64,000 bases of DNA. It comes from Leucaena leucocephala (taxonomy: Eukaryota > Streptophyta > Magnoliopsida > Fabales > Fabaceae). The notes beneath the pieces were generated by a model. It saw only the letters and a program-made list of their open reading frames with translations, had not been told where the DNA came from and did not search any database. The translations under genes and the position numbers were made by a program. Below are positions 12,661 to 24,975 of this stretch, piece by piece. Every line of letters begins with the position of its first letter. Position 1 is the first letter of the stretch. The stretch is from positions 13,038,001-13,102,000 of the forward strand of contig CM073545.1 in NCBI GenBank assembly GCA_037074615.1. Direction: 5' to 3'.

Positions 12661-12896
12661 CACCTCCTTATCTAATATAAGGAGCTAATTAATTATTTTA
12701 GATAGATTAAAAAATTAAATAAATCGGTTAATTATGACTAAATCTAACTCTTCAAGACGAGTTCATATTATATACTCTTTAATATACTCAATTAGAGTCA
12801 ACTAGCTCTTATACATATTAGTTATAATTATTAATTTTTTTTTAATTTATCTAAAAAATTAAGTGGCTCCTATATATTAGAACTAGAGGGAATGTG
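12661..12896. mobile_element. Stowaway-like MITE
   Basis: Terminal inverted repeats are recognisable: cacctccttatctaatataa on the left, and cacattccctctagttctaa when the right end is read on the minus strand. The interior shares long near-identical stretches with the element at 21215-21447, for example around ttaattatgac and cttcaagacga. It is non-coding. Confidence 0.7.
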
Positions 12897-12999
12897 TGTG
12901 TGTGTATATATTTATGAAAGAAATCACATAGTTGAATGGGCCTATAATAGTATGAGCATTCGGACTCAATCAAATTCATATATTCATGCAAATGCAAAT

Positions 13000-13195
13000 G
13001 AGAGTTGATATAGACAGTAAAAAATATGGTCTTATTTTATAAGGACGTCAGTTCGATTTTCGCTACTGTCATGAGAGTTCCTTTGATAGGCGATATCATA
13101 AATTTATTGTAAGTATTCTCTAAACTCTAGGGCTGTGCTTTGGCTTTAGCGAAGGATCGTGTCAAATCTACCTAAATTTCTTTTTTATAAAAAAA
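13000..13195 (+). mobile_element. tRNA-SINE-like element, family 2
   Basis: A head with a B-box-like motif (agttcgattttcgc) precedes a body ending tctacctaaatttctttttt. The minus-strand element at 26160-26345 matches it in order and wording (gtaaaaaatatg, then aggcgat, then cctaaattt). No target duplication was identified. Confidence 0.5.
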
Positions 13196-13232
13196 AAATC
13201 ATATATTCATTCATTAGCTTCTTGAGAATATG

Positions 13233-13269
<37 letters not shown>

Positions 13270-13376
13270 GGTATAACTACTGAATTATATATATATATAT
13301 ATATATATATTAAGGTATAACTACTAATAAGAGTGATTAATCCTCTTGGCCTCTACTTATTAACCAAACGCCCATA

Positions 13377-13603
13377 AGAAATCTATCTATATATATATAT
13401 ATATTTTAGTTGCTCACCCGGTTTATCGGAGTTTTGCCTCGACTACATCTGGATCCGACCCGCGTTACACACCTGACTATGGTGAGTGAGTCTCCTAACA
13501 AAATTTTTTTGTATAAGCCAAAGCTCGAACTCTAGGCATCGCTTAAGCGATACCGAGCCGCTTACTACTCAGATCAATCCCCGTTAATAGAAATCTATAT
13601 ATA
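13377..13603 (-). mobile_element. tRNA-derived SINE, copy 2
   Basis: This is the same family as the elements at 1862 and 50620, here on the minus strand (body about 13403-13588). Near-identical flanks, agaaatctatctatatata on the left and agaaatctatatata on the right, are the target duplication; the left copy is lengthened by TA slippage. The 3' A-tail appears as a short T run at the left edge. Confidence 0.8.
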
Positions 13604-15700
13604 GTGACACTGATTCTTAATAAAAAAAAAATCTTATTCAAGGCCCATACCGCAAAGGCTTGCCTTATCCATATATGGTATGGTCATAGAAATTAGAAAG
13701 CAACCAACTTATCATCAATTTTTAATAATAATATTATATTTGTTGGAGATTGAGTCGTTTCAATCGAGGATATTTTGTCTTTTTTAATAAAATGTAAAAA
13801 TAATAATTAAATTACGTACATAAAATAAAATATTATTAAAATTATTAAATGTAATGCATAGGGTAAATATATAATTTTTTTTTCTAAACAAGCCTCTATT
13901 TCTCTCATAAACTATGGCTCTGTCTAGCACTCTTGAAAACTAATATCAGTATAAGAATTAATATGGATAAAAACTAAAAATAATAATAAATATTTTCTCG
14001 TGAAAAAACAAGTGATTGCTCAAAAAAATTTCTTATATAAAGGATTGGATGCGGCATTAAATATTCTTTCTAATCTTAAATGTATATATAAAAATATTTA
14101 TTTTTTTTATAAATATAAAATTTTAATTTATTATGTTTTTTTTTGATAAAAAAGTCCACTTTATCTCCTATTTTATAATATTTATTTGGGGTGTACATGA
14201 ACTAGATCATACTAAGATAGTCATCAACACAAGATCTAGTTTGGAGAAGACTTTGGGTTGAATAAGGCAACCCATGATCCAATTTAGTTCAAACACGAGG
14301 TCGGGTTGAATCGGATTTGGTCTACCATAATACTTAGACCCAGTCCAAATAGTCTATGACCTCAATTTTTTTTCTCTTTTTAAATATTTTTCATTTGTAG
14401 AAAGCAAGATTTTAACTTGATAAATATAATTAAAACAATAAAAATATCTATAATCACATAAAACTCATTTACAAATATTAAAATTTAATTATAAGTCCAT
14501 AAAAATATCCAATATTAATAAAAAAATAACATTCAAATCACAATATTTTTAAGAAAAATTCACTCGGGTCAAACCAGATTAGAATAAGTAGTCTAATTAC
14601 TTCGTCTATAACTTGGTCCAACTCAACCAACTAGGCCAGTCCAATCTAGTTTGATTTCATTAAAGAATTTATTTAGACTAGACTGGACTAGACTAGATTA
14701 AATCACTTCGGGTCTCCAAAATATCCATGTTAGTTATACATATTGAAAGAATTTTCATCAATATGTAGGTCTTTTTATTTTTTGATGGCTAATCAATATT
14801 AAAGAGTATATTTTAAGAAAATAACATACAATAAGACAAATACTTGCATATATGTCATCTGAACTTTATCTAATCAAAATACAATAGCTCAATATATTTT
14901 AATCAAAATTGACCCATGACTCATTTGAAATAATTTATATTTTATTTTATTTTTAAGAAAAAATAAATCTCTTAATTTCATTTAGATGTTTTTTATTTTT
15001 TAAAATTTAAAATATTTATTTAAAAAATAAAATTAATCATAAATTTTATTAGATGAGTCATATGTATTTTAATTTAACAATAGCATGACACTCTTAGAGC
15101 ATATAAATATTTTTTTATAAATAAATTAACTTAACTATTTTTTATACGCTGAGAGTAATAAATATTTTAAGCAATTGTTAGAATATCTTGTAAATAGGAA
15201 TAAGTGATCTCTCGAAATATTAAATAGCGCATTTTCACTGTTTAAAATTTGAAAAGTGACCAAATTTTACAAGTGTATAAAAAATTTTAATGTTTAAAGT
15301 TTAAGTTGTGGATATCAAATTCAGACCAATATACTTGATGACAATTTTCATGGCGCCAAATTTATTTATTTTTCCATCGACTAAACAAAATTGAGAATAA
15401 CAGGCGTTAAGTTTGCTGGATCCAATCTCTCACCTACATCAAAATTTATTACAACTCACCCACTTAGCGTCGTTTCTTAAGTCAAAATAAATGAATAAAA
15501 CCAATAAACGCCGAGTCGTTTTGCATTCTTATTATTGTTTTTTGGGTAAGCGTTTCGTATTCTTGCTTTACCTTCCTTGCAGGGAGAATTGGTTGGAATA
15601 GACAGGATTTGGGAAAATTTACATTGTTTTACCCAGATCTTCTTTATAATCCCATTTAAATTATATAAACTCGATCAAACGTCTAAATAAGTCAATTGCA
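13604..15700. other. AT-rich intergenic DNA
   Basis: No gene recognised. Weak dispersed similarity exists between about 15170-15360 and 22150-22350 (shared atcaaattcagaccaatat-like and cttgatgaca-like wording), and between 13965-14060 and 22165-22240, suggesting fragments of one old repeat. Confidence 0.4.
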
Positions 15701-15712
15701 GGATTATATGTA

Positions 15713-16295
15713 GGATAAAGGTATATTCAACACTCTAAACTAATTTTAGAGGAATAATTAATACCTTAAAATATTTAAAGATATAATTAGCACTCTAAAT
15801 TAATTTTATAGATAGAATTAACACCCTAAAATATTTAAATTGTTATAATTTTACCATTTCATTAATAAAAATATAAATTTATATTTAAAATATGCCACAT
15901 AAATTTTTTATTTTAATATATTATTATTTAAAATGCTACATATATAATATTATTTTAATAAATTGTACTAAATAAACTATAAAATTTATCAATATTTATA
16001 TATGAATTATATATAATGTCAATTTTAAAATTTATTCAGTACTCTTTTTTAAACAATATGACACATGTGACATTTTAAATAATAATATGTCAAAAAAAGT
16101 TTATGTGACATTGATCGGATATAAATTTATATTTCTATCAGTAAAATAGCTAAATTATACTAATTTAAATATTTTAGGGTGTTAATCGCACCTCTAAAAT
16201 TAGTTTAAAATACTAATTGTATCTTTAAATACTTTAGAGTATTAATTACTCTTCTAAAATTAGTTTGGAGTACTAAATACACATTTACCCTATCC
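15713..16295. mobile_element. Non-autonomous element with about 200-bp terminal inverted repeats
   Basis: The left arm begins ggataaaggtatattcaaca. The right end, read on the minus strand, begins ggatagggtaaatgtgtat. Both arms then continue in parallel for about 200 bases through repeated units such as ctaaactaattttagagg and caccctaaaatatttaaa. Each arm itself contains two or three imperfect copies of a roughly 60-base unit. There is no open frame. Long inverted termini and no coding suggest a Mutator-like or foldback MITE; I could not find a convincing 9-bp target duplication. Confidence 0.7.
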
Positions 16296-16739
16296 ATTCT
16301 TATAAAATTAAACAAAATGGACCATTAATAAAATAAATGCCTCATTTTACTAACAATTAACAATGAAATTAATAATTAGTTAAATTTCTTTTATATTTAT
16401 ATTAAATTTTAATTTAATTTTTTAAATTTTAAAAACATATTTTTAATTATTTAAATTTAATATCTTAATTTTATTAATAGAAATTATTAAATTAATAAAT
16501 TTAAAATTATAACTATATAATTAAATATTGATAAAATATATTTATATTTTAATTTTTTTAATATAATATTTTTATTCTATAATTACTATTTAATTTTATA
16601 ATTATTAATTTAAATTTGTTGAGTTAATATTTTTTTAATAAAATTAACGTTGTTATTAAAAAAAATATCTTTAATAATTTATGTAAAACTAAAAAAAAAG
16701 ATAAAAGTATATCTATTTTTTTATAAATTAAAATATCTC

Positions 16740-17513
16740 AGTAATCTTCGAACTCAAGCAGCCAAGGTTGCACACCTTTTACAATATTCACGTATATATT
16801 CCTGGAGTCGCTTCTCTCTTTTATCCACACCATATTCTTTGAGTAAGTAATCTCCCACACTTGGGTTTTCGTTTTCCTTTGTCTTCGATTCTGTGTAGAC
16901 CCTTTATCTTGCTTTGACTTGTGCTTTACAGGACTATACAGGTTTGAGATTAGTATTTACGGTACAAGGTTTTGAATGATTCGTACTGTTTTCAATGATC
17001 ATGAAGTTGTTTTAGCATGAGCTCTCTAGTTCGCTTTTCTATCACTTACTCCTTCTATAAGGCTCGATCATTGTAAATTGGACCGGATCTTTTCTGGATT
17101 TTTTTGGTTTGGGTCATTCTTTATTGCTCAAATTGTCGATTGTTTATGTAGAAGGTAGATGTATGCATGTTGTTTAATTGTTAAATTACTATCTTTAGAA
17201 GTGTATGTTGTGTTTGATTCTCTACTGGCAGACTTGAATTCTTGTGAATTCCTTTGGATTTGGATATTGCTCAACTAAAAACTTTCCACGAGGTGCTGAG
17301 ATTTTCCAAGTAGTTTATCAGTTTTTTCTAATTTAATTTCTTATTCTCCAAAGACCCTGTGCCTCATGATTTGAGAGCTGGTTTGTCTGTTGTTTATAAA
17401 ATTTTTGGAGTTGGCTTGCCATCATATATTCATATTTAATATTTATTGTAATTGTAATTTTGTATTGATAGTTTTTGTCATTGTTATTGCAGGCAACCTG
17501 AATTTATATCATC
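16740..17513 (+). other. 5' UTR exon and leader intron of the AIG1/IAN GTPase
   Basis: A leader exon ends at 16842 (tttga, then gtaagt) and splices to an acceptor at 17491-17492 (attgcag), 21 bases before the ATG. The support is unusual: the duplicated pseudogene at 23040-23260 preserves this leader exon, its gtaagt donor and the start of the intron. Confidence 0.7.
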
Positions 17514-20500
17514 ATGGGTGGAAGTTCTATAGATGATGATTGGGAGCTGACTGCCTCTACTATTGAGGCCCGAACAGTGGTCTTGGTTGGACGAACTGGT
17601 AATGGAAAAAGTGCAACAGGTAATAGTGTTCTTGGAAAGAAGGCCTTCAAGTCAAGGGCAAGTTCGTCAGGTGTAACAAGCACTTGTGAATTGCAAAGTA
17701 CTGTACTCAAAGATGGTCTAATTGTGAATGTTATTGACACCCCAGGTAAAATACAGTATCTTGTCTTGTTTAGCTATTCCCTCTGGTTTTGGATTGATGA
17801 ATCTTTTGTTATAGTTTTGGTCTTTGTAAGCCTAGCAAGACAAATTTTGCAGGATTATTTGATTTTGCTGTGGGATCTGACTTTGTTGGGAAGGAAATTG
17901 TAAAATGCATTGATCTAGCCAAAGAAGGGATTCATGCCATCCTTGTAGTGTTCTCTGTTAGAACTCGCTTTTCTCAAGAAGAACAAGCTGCTCTTCGTAA
18001 CTTACAAACATTGTTCGGAAACAAAATAGTTGATTACATGATTGTGGTCTTCACTGGAGGGGATGAACTGGAAGACAATGATGAGACTTTGGAAGATTAT
18101 TTAGGTCGTGAGTGCCCGGAGCCTTTACAGGTTTGTTTGAGTATGATCTGTCCTCCTAGTTGAGGTGCTCTGTGGCTTTTTTTGGTTAGGCTATTTTTCA
18201 TTGCCCCATATCTTCATAGAATACTATTGACTGTTAAACCAAGGTATATTATGTTAACTTAATTCATTTTGGAAGTGAAGTTTTTGTTAACTTTCAAACC
18301 CGCAACTTTAAAATGCTACACATTAAATATGCCCTATGTAATGCTTTAAAGCAAATGAGCGATGCAAATTATTAAGTAGTTTCCTGTACTCTCTTTTGCA
18401 TCCCACAACTGGTAGAGAGCTAGTGTGGCAACCACTCAAAACCTACTTTTGAAAAATTCATCGTGCTAGAATTGAGAGAGAGGAGATACGAATGGTTGAC
18501 CAAGTCTCGAAGGATGTGAGTGAAGTGGTGAATATACTAGAGAAGAAACTGTCATGCACATATCCATTACAGTAGAAGATATGTTGTTTATTTTTGCTTT
18601 ATTGTTTAAGATCGTTGAGCTGATTTTCTAATAAAATTTCCACTTGTATTCATTGTTTTCCTCTTGGTTATACAATCAATATTATTTTGGTATCTCTTTT
18701 GCATCACATGAACCCCTTGAAAGGGGAAGATTCTAATTCCCCTTCTATTGTAACTGTTAAGTTGTTTTTAATGCCATGGCCATGATTGTGTCGGTTCATG
18801 CTTTTTGAATTGAAAGTAAAAATAACTTCGTGGTAAGGGTGTTGATTCTCCATCAGGGTGTAACCAAAGAAATATAGAGTTTTAGAGATTAAAAGGCATG
18901 ACTCATGAACATCTATTGGGATAAACTGTGCTGCATACAATATCCTCCTGAGTTAAGATGGTCTGGTATGGATTTGGAAGTCTCAAACTAAGGACCAAAC
19001 AAGCATACCAAACGAAATTATAATGTGAAGAAACTAATCCTTTTTGGAAGGTTTAGTTTAGTTTTCTAAGTACTTTCTATGAAATGTTAACCTGTTATTT
19101 CTTGTTAAATCTCTTGGTCTTTGTCTTGCTAGTTTTAGTAATATAACAATGTGGTTTTGCTTGAATATCTTGGAGTGTAGGCGTGTTGTTTCTGTCAAAT
19201 TTATACCATTAGGAACTTTGTTAATCTTGAAATCAATTTTAAATTGCTGTAGGAAATTCTTGTTTTGTGCAAACATCGGTATGTGCTTTTTGATAACAAG
19301 ACTAAGGATGAAAGAAAGAAGTTTGAACAAGTCCAGCAACTTATTTCTCTTGTAAACATGGTCATTGCACAGAATGGTGGAAAACCTTATATGGATGAGT
19401 TATTCACTGAACTGAAGGTGAATGTTTCTGCAATTTTTTGTCATTCTTCTCTGCTTGATCTTTGCATATTAGTGAATTTACAATTTGACTACAGAAAGGA
19501 GCAATGAAATTGCATAACCGACAAATAGAGGTTGATGCCTTAGAAGGATATACAAAAAGTGAGATAAAGGAGATGAAGGAACATTTGCATCGGACTCATG
19601 ATGAGCAACTAAAACGAATTACTGAGATGGTAACTTCCTAATCCTTGGCCCTCCCACATATTTTTCCTTGCCATATATTGTTTTTGTATTTATAATTGTT
19701 ATGTATTCTGAATTTTAAGAATATGTGGTTTGCGTGGTTGTCATATGTATGCAAATTCTGTTAACTCTCATCGTATTCTTGTGAAAGATATATGCAACCA
19801 CTAGCTTGTGATATAGGCTGTTTTAACTGGGGCATTTCTGTTGCTATTGGTTATCAAAGAGAATTATTATAATCATATGATTATTCATAATATATTTTGC
19901 ATGGTTGTGAATGAGAATTTGAGTAGATGGTTGCACTATTTGGTACCCCTTGCACTCTCATGGTATTCTCATGTACTCATCATGTCATCAGCATTTCTTG
20001 TAAAAGAAATATGCTTTGTTATTATTTGGGGAAACAACATATTTTCTCTTGAATACTGTAATTATACGTTACAGTACACAAACTTCAAAATTCAACACTT
20101 CCCTCGTAAAACATTTAGCCCTAAAACAAACTTTAAACAATCACAAAAATGTGGAAATAAGACTAACATCTATGAACCTGATGCATGTTTCATCATACCT
20201 TACCCTTACCCTTCTTTTTGTCAAAGCTCTCTTGCTAAATGTTTATTTTAAGTTTTGAATCTACTTGATAGTTTACAGAGTTAAGTGTGGCAGAAGTTTG
20301 TGTAATCAAGCTATAGGTTAGGAGGTTATATGTGGTTTTCCTATTATTCTTTTTCTTGAATCAAAGATTTGCTGAGGCAGCTCTCTACCTCCCTTGCCCT
20401 GCATCTGGAGGGATTTTATCTTGAAAACATGGCATGCCTCTGATTGTTTGACCCAAATCTTGATCTCTGCTGGAGTTGGAGACTGTCATGGCTTGAAATG

Positions 20501-21813
20501 TAATCTGTTTATATCATGTTTTATTCATTCAAACCTATCAAAAGGGCAAAGATTGCTGATGGAGAGAGAGTGAAAAGGAAGAATTATGATTTAAGATTTG
20601 ATGAGGAATTTGAGTATATGCATTTTAGCCAAAGGATACATTATTTTCTCATCCCATTCTAGTTGTAATGGGATACCGAGTATTTGTAGTTGAGTATCAT
20701 GAGGAATTTGGTATTTTTCACTTAAATACTAGAACAAGAAGAAGCTATATCCCACCAAATGAGATTGGCTATATGGATTGTATAATGTCATTACCAACAA
20801 TGAACTCTTTAGGTCTATCATTCACTGATAGATTTGTTTTGATAACTTCCTTGGGTGTCCTTCATGGTGTTTCTTATATCTTGTCAAAAAAATAATTAAA
20901 GGTATTTTTATAACAAATTGATGTAGATTTATTCTGAGAAATTATTGTTTTCCTGTAATCAATATTCTTGTTCTATGCAACATGGTCAGGAAATCCCAAA
21001 CTTGAAAATATTCTAGCATGTTTATCCTCTGAAGCATTGTAGTGTCCAAGTAATTTCATTGCAAACCTTAGCTACTAAGCAAGGAATGGCTAAAGGTTTT
21101 TGACTGAATTTGATTTCCTGTTTCCTTTTTAACTCTAATCTGATTTCCTGGCTTCCTGGCGCGTCAATCACCAACATATTTAGCGTTTGTTGGCTATTAC
21201 TGTGTATTTTGTTACTCCTCTGGTTCTTAATATAAGAGCTAGTTGACTAATTTAGATGGATTAAGGAAGCCAAATAAATCAGTTAATTATGACCAAATCT
21301 AAACCTTCAAGACGAATTTATATTATATACTCTTTAATCTACTCAAATTAGTCAACTAACTCTTATATTAGTTATGATTAACTAATTTATTTAGTTTCAA
21401 TCTTTCCAAATTAGTCAACTAGTTTTTATATTAAGGACTAGAGGGAGTACTTATTTGTTTTGGCAAACGTACTGCAAATGCTATGTTTTAGGTTGATTCG
21501 TGTTATGTTGTGCGTGTACATAAATTTAATGGCTCAAATTTGATTCAATTATGTGGCGACCATCTCTGGGTCAGAGTTGGATTTAAGTAATGTAGTGTTC
21601 TATTTCATATAGGTGGAGACAAAGTTGAGGGAAGCAACTACCAGGCTTGAACAACAATTGGCTGAAGAGCAAGCTGCAAGGCTTAAGGCAGAGGAGAATG
21701 CATTTTTAGCTCAGAAGAGATCAGATGATGAAATTCAAAAACTTCGAGAAAATCTGGAGATGGCACGTGAAGAGCTCCGTAAACGAGGCGAACACCGTTG
21801 CAACATTTTGTGA
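17514..21813 (+). CDS. AIG1/IAN (GIMAP-like) GTPase with CaaX terminus
   Basis: Predicted at 336 aa from coding exons 17514-17745, 17853-18130, 19253-19417, 19495-19629 and 21613-21813, all GT-AG and in frame. The P-loop GRTGNGKS is at residues 26-33, the G3 motif DTPG at about 75-78, the G4-like TGGDEL falls in exon 3, and exon 4 starts with the G5-like LCKHR. The last 80 residues are charged and coiled-coil-like (RLEQQLAEEQAARLKAEENA). The protein ends CNIL, a CaaX box whose final Leu predicts geranylgeranylation and membrane attachment. Plant IAN proteins are linked to immunity and stress responses; the exact role here is unknown. The nearest Arabidopsis relative is probably IAN9 (At1g33970), which from memory sits beside UPF3 just as here. 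A Stowaway MITE lies in the last intron. Confidence 0.92.
21215..21447. mobile_element. Stowaway MITE in the last intron of the IAN gene
   Basis: The left end reads ctcctctggttcttaatata; the right end, read on the minus strand, begins ctccctctagtccttaatat. They are extended inverted repeats of roughly 40 bases and are flanked by TA on both sides (21213-21214 and 21448-21449), the Stowaway signature. The matching spot of the duplicated pseudogene, near 24262, has no insertion. Confidence 0.88.
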
Positions 21814-22800
21814 TGCTCCCGCTCGTTACCTTGGAAGTGTTCTTATTGTTGTTTATGTGTCTCATCTCATTGTAAGTGGTGTTGTTTTTTAATTGAAGAG
21901 ACAAATTTTATTGACTTACCTGTAAAGACGTGTTGGCAAGGTAATATTATTATGTATTTTTACACTAGAGTTCTATTTTGGCCTGAATGGATTTTTTTCC
22001 TACTTTGTGCATGTCACTTTTTGCAGGGGTCATGCAATTTTCTTTTTGTTGTTTTAATTTTATCAGATGTCTCCAGAAGAGACATGGAATGAAATTTTAA
22101 AATTGTTAAGTGTTGGGATAACACCTTCTGAAAAATGCCTTATATATAGGATTGGAGGGAGTAATTAATAGGGATAAAAAAAATAATAATAAATATTTTA
22201 AATTAATAGGAGCAAGTGATCCCAAAATATTCTTCCGGGAAGTAAGGTGATGCTAGATTCTAAGTTTGAGTTTAAAAAAAGATATTTATATCAAGAGGAG
22301 CATATTAAATTCAGATCAATATTCTTGATGAAATTTTTTCTGGCTCCATGCCCCTAGGAGTTTGTTACTTGGATTTATGTTTTATCTTCTTTTACCTATG
22401 TTTGGAGGGGAAGAAGAGTGGGGAGAAAATAATATTATAATTTTTTTTTTAAATAGTAAATTTTTTTATTATATTAGAAAATGTTCTTTTCTAATATTTC
22501 TATTTTCCCTTTAATTTTCTCTCCAATCAAAGAAAGTTTATTATTAGACTTGAATGTATTGCTGTTGGGTTTCTTATGTTGAAAAAAAAAGGAAATTAAT
22601 CTTAATAACAAGGTTAAAAATAAAAAAATATTTTAAAATTTTAAATTAAAAGATTTGTTCAATCATCAAATAAATTAACGTGAGTAGGCTTCCATCCCTT
22701 GATCAAGTAGTAAAGTTCTGATTTTTATCCATTTTAAAGTTAAAAGAAAACTTTATTACCTGTACTTAGAATCTTCAGATTATGAGATTATTGTATTCTG
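21814..22800 (+). other. 3' UTR of the IAN gene and following spacer
   Basis: After the TGA at 21811-21813 the transcript probably ends near 22020. Beyond that are AT-rich repeat fragments (22150-22350 resembles about 13965-14060 and 15170-15360) and no gene. Confidence 0.4.
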
Positions 22801-24975
22801 TTAGCAAAGTAAACACGTAATTTTACTTATAATTGACAATGAAATTAAACTTTATAACTAATTAATACTCTATTTGCTTTTCGTTGGCAACAGCGTATTA
22901 GCAACGAATATTTATTTTCATTCATCTCTTTTTCTTTTTAGTCCTTAAAAATAATAGTTTTATTTTCTCAAATATTTTCGGTAGATACCCTTAAATTGCA
23001 TAGTTTCAAATTCCACTTTTTTCCACTAGAGGACTCCTCGGAGTTCGGGCTCAAGCTGCCAAGTCAAGCTTTCACCGTTTCCAATATTCCTAGAGGCACT
23101 TCTCTGTTTAATTGTTTATCCGAAGTCCTTTGAATAAGTAATCTCACATTTCATTTTCGCTTTCGATTCTGTTTAAAGACGGAGTATTTTCGGGAAAAAA
23201 CGGTTTTGAATGATTTTTACTGCTTTCAATGATCATGAAGTTGTATATGGAGATAGGGCCTGCTTTTCTTTTTTTAAAAACAGTTGTTTTTTCTAAAAAA
23301 ATAGAAAAACAAAAAACTTTGTTGGGCAACTTTTTTGTTTTAACTGTTTTCCAAAACAAAAAAAATTGAAATATGTTTTTAAAAATAGAAAATTAAGAAT
23401 AAGTTTTATATATTTTTTAAAATTGTTTTCTTGTTTTTGCTTTTTGTATTTTTTACCTTTTGTTTTAGAAAAATAATCCACTATTAAAAAAACTCTTTAC
23501 TACCACGTGTTGTCACTATTGTTGTCAACCGTTGGGGATTGTCATGGCTAGCTACTGCCATTGATCCTTACCACGGCTAGTGATCGCCTATCCACAACTA
23601 TATCTATGGTCGACCACATCGTCGTTGACCTCTCGACCACTACTGTCGATCTCCACTCGCAACTGTAGATAACCACCTCCACCGCCGACATCCATTGCTG
23701 CCAATAGCCGCTGTCGTTGACCTCCACATTAACCACCACCAATAAGGCCTACCACCACCACTAACGATCTCTGTTGTTGGCGAATGCCATCATCAGTATT
23801 ATTTCTCTAGTTTATTTGTTTTTCTATCGCTTACTCATTCTATAAGTCTAAAATAGTACCTTTTGAGTCCTCGACCCTCCCACATATTTTTTCTTATCGC
23901 TTATTGTTTTTACATTTATAATTATTATGCATTTAGTATTTTAAGAATTACTTCTACTTATAATATAAGATCTAATTAAAGAGTTAATTTTTATAATCTA
24001 TTTCTTTTATTAATTATTTTTTTTAAATTACTCGTATTGATATTCTCTTAATAAATAATAAAATAAAAAAAGAAATAAGAGAATACAAGGAAGATGATAA
24101 AGGGACTCTATTAAAGATAAGAGGGGTATAACTATTTGTAAATGCATTCTGTTGTCCCTAAAATGGTTGTCACATGAGTATGAAAAATCTGTTAACTCTC
24201 ACCATATTCTTGTGGAAAATAAATACAAAACACTTAGCATTTGTTGGCTGTTACTGTATATTCTGTTATTAGTTTTGCCAAACGTACTGCAAATGCTATG
24301 TTTTAGGTTGATTTGTGTTATGCCCCACTTGTACATAAGTTTAATGGCTCAAGTATGATTCAATTATATTGTGACCATCTATGGCCTATGGGTCAGATTT
24401 TTTTTTAGGAGATTTTTTTATCTAATTAAAGGTATTCCCATATCACTTTGTACTTGAGATTAATTAATGCCTTTTGAGGTTTAAACTATGTTTGGATAGA
24501 GAAAAAAATAAAAAGAGATAATATTAAGAATTTTTTTTTTCTAAAATAATAAAAAAATTAGCTATTATTGAGAGTTTTTCCCTAGTATTATTTCCTCCTT
24601 ATTTTTCTTTTTATTCAAACATAAAATTAGAGTATAATTTTTTTTTCCTCTTTGAACAAGTGCGCTCTCTAGCATTCTAATTTTTGTTCTCCTTATAAGA
24701 ATAAAAGGTGAAACTGCTTACTACCTCAATTTATTGGTAGTCTAGTTTGGATTTAGGTATTGTATTGTTTTATTTCATGTAAGTGGGAGACAAAGTTGAA
24801 AGAAGCAACTACCAGGCTTGAACAACAATTGGCTGAGGAGCAAGCTGCAAGGCTTAAGGCAGAGGAGAATGCATTTTAGCTCAAAGGAGATCAGATAATG
24901 AAATTCGAAAACTTAGTAAAAATCTGGAGATGGCACACGAAGAACTCCGTAAACGAGGCGAAAACCGTTGCGTCA
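22800..24975 (+). pseudogene. Degenerate duplicate of the IAN GTPase gene
   Basis: Segments collinear with the parent at 16330-21800 are recognisable. 23040-23260 matches the leader exon and intron start. 23808-23870 matches parental intron sequence near 17025. 23870-23945 matches 19630-19730. 24160-24400 matches about 19738-19790 and 21180-21570. 24783-24970 matches the coiled-coil last exon (about 90 percent identical by eye). The exons carrying the GTPase motifs are missing. The last-exon copy has a one-base loss giving a premature TAG in 'gcattttagctca' and no longer ends in a CaaX codon series. Retained introns mean a DNA-level tandem duplication, not a retrocopy. About 23262-23808 is extra sequence absent from the parent. 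Confidence 0.85.
23262..23808. repeat. Insertion inside the IAN pseudogene, with low-complexity GCC/ACC-rich part
   Basis: Compared with the parental leader intron, the pseudogene carries about 0.55 kb of extra DNA. The left part (23262-23480) is rich in A/T homopolymers with inverted wording (ttttctaaaaaaatagaaaaac against gttttccaaaacaaaaaaa). The right part (23490-23790) is an imperfect trinucleotide-like stretch (accaccacc, gtcgttgacctcc) much more GC-rich than its surroundings. It may be a non-autonomous transposon; its precise ends were not resolved. Confidence 0.45.

Noticed and set aside
20668..20895. 75-codon open frame in the last IAN intron
   Set aside because: No recognisable domain, and it lies inside a well-defined intron; it could be a transposon scrap, but nothing supports a gene.
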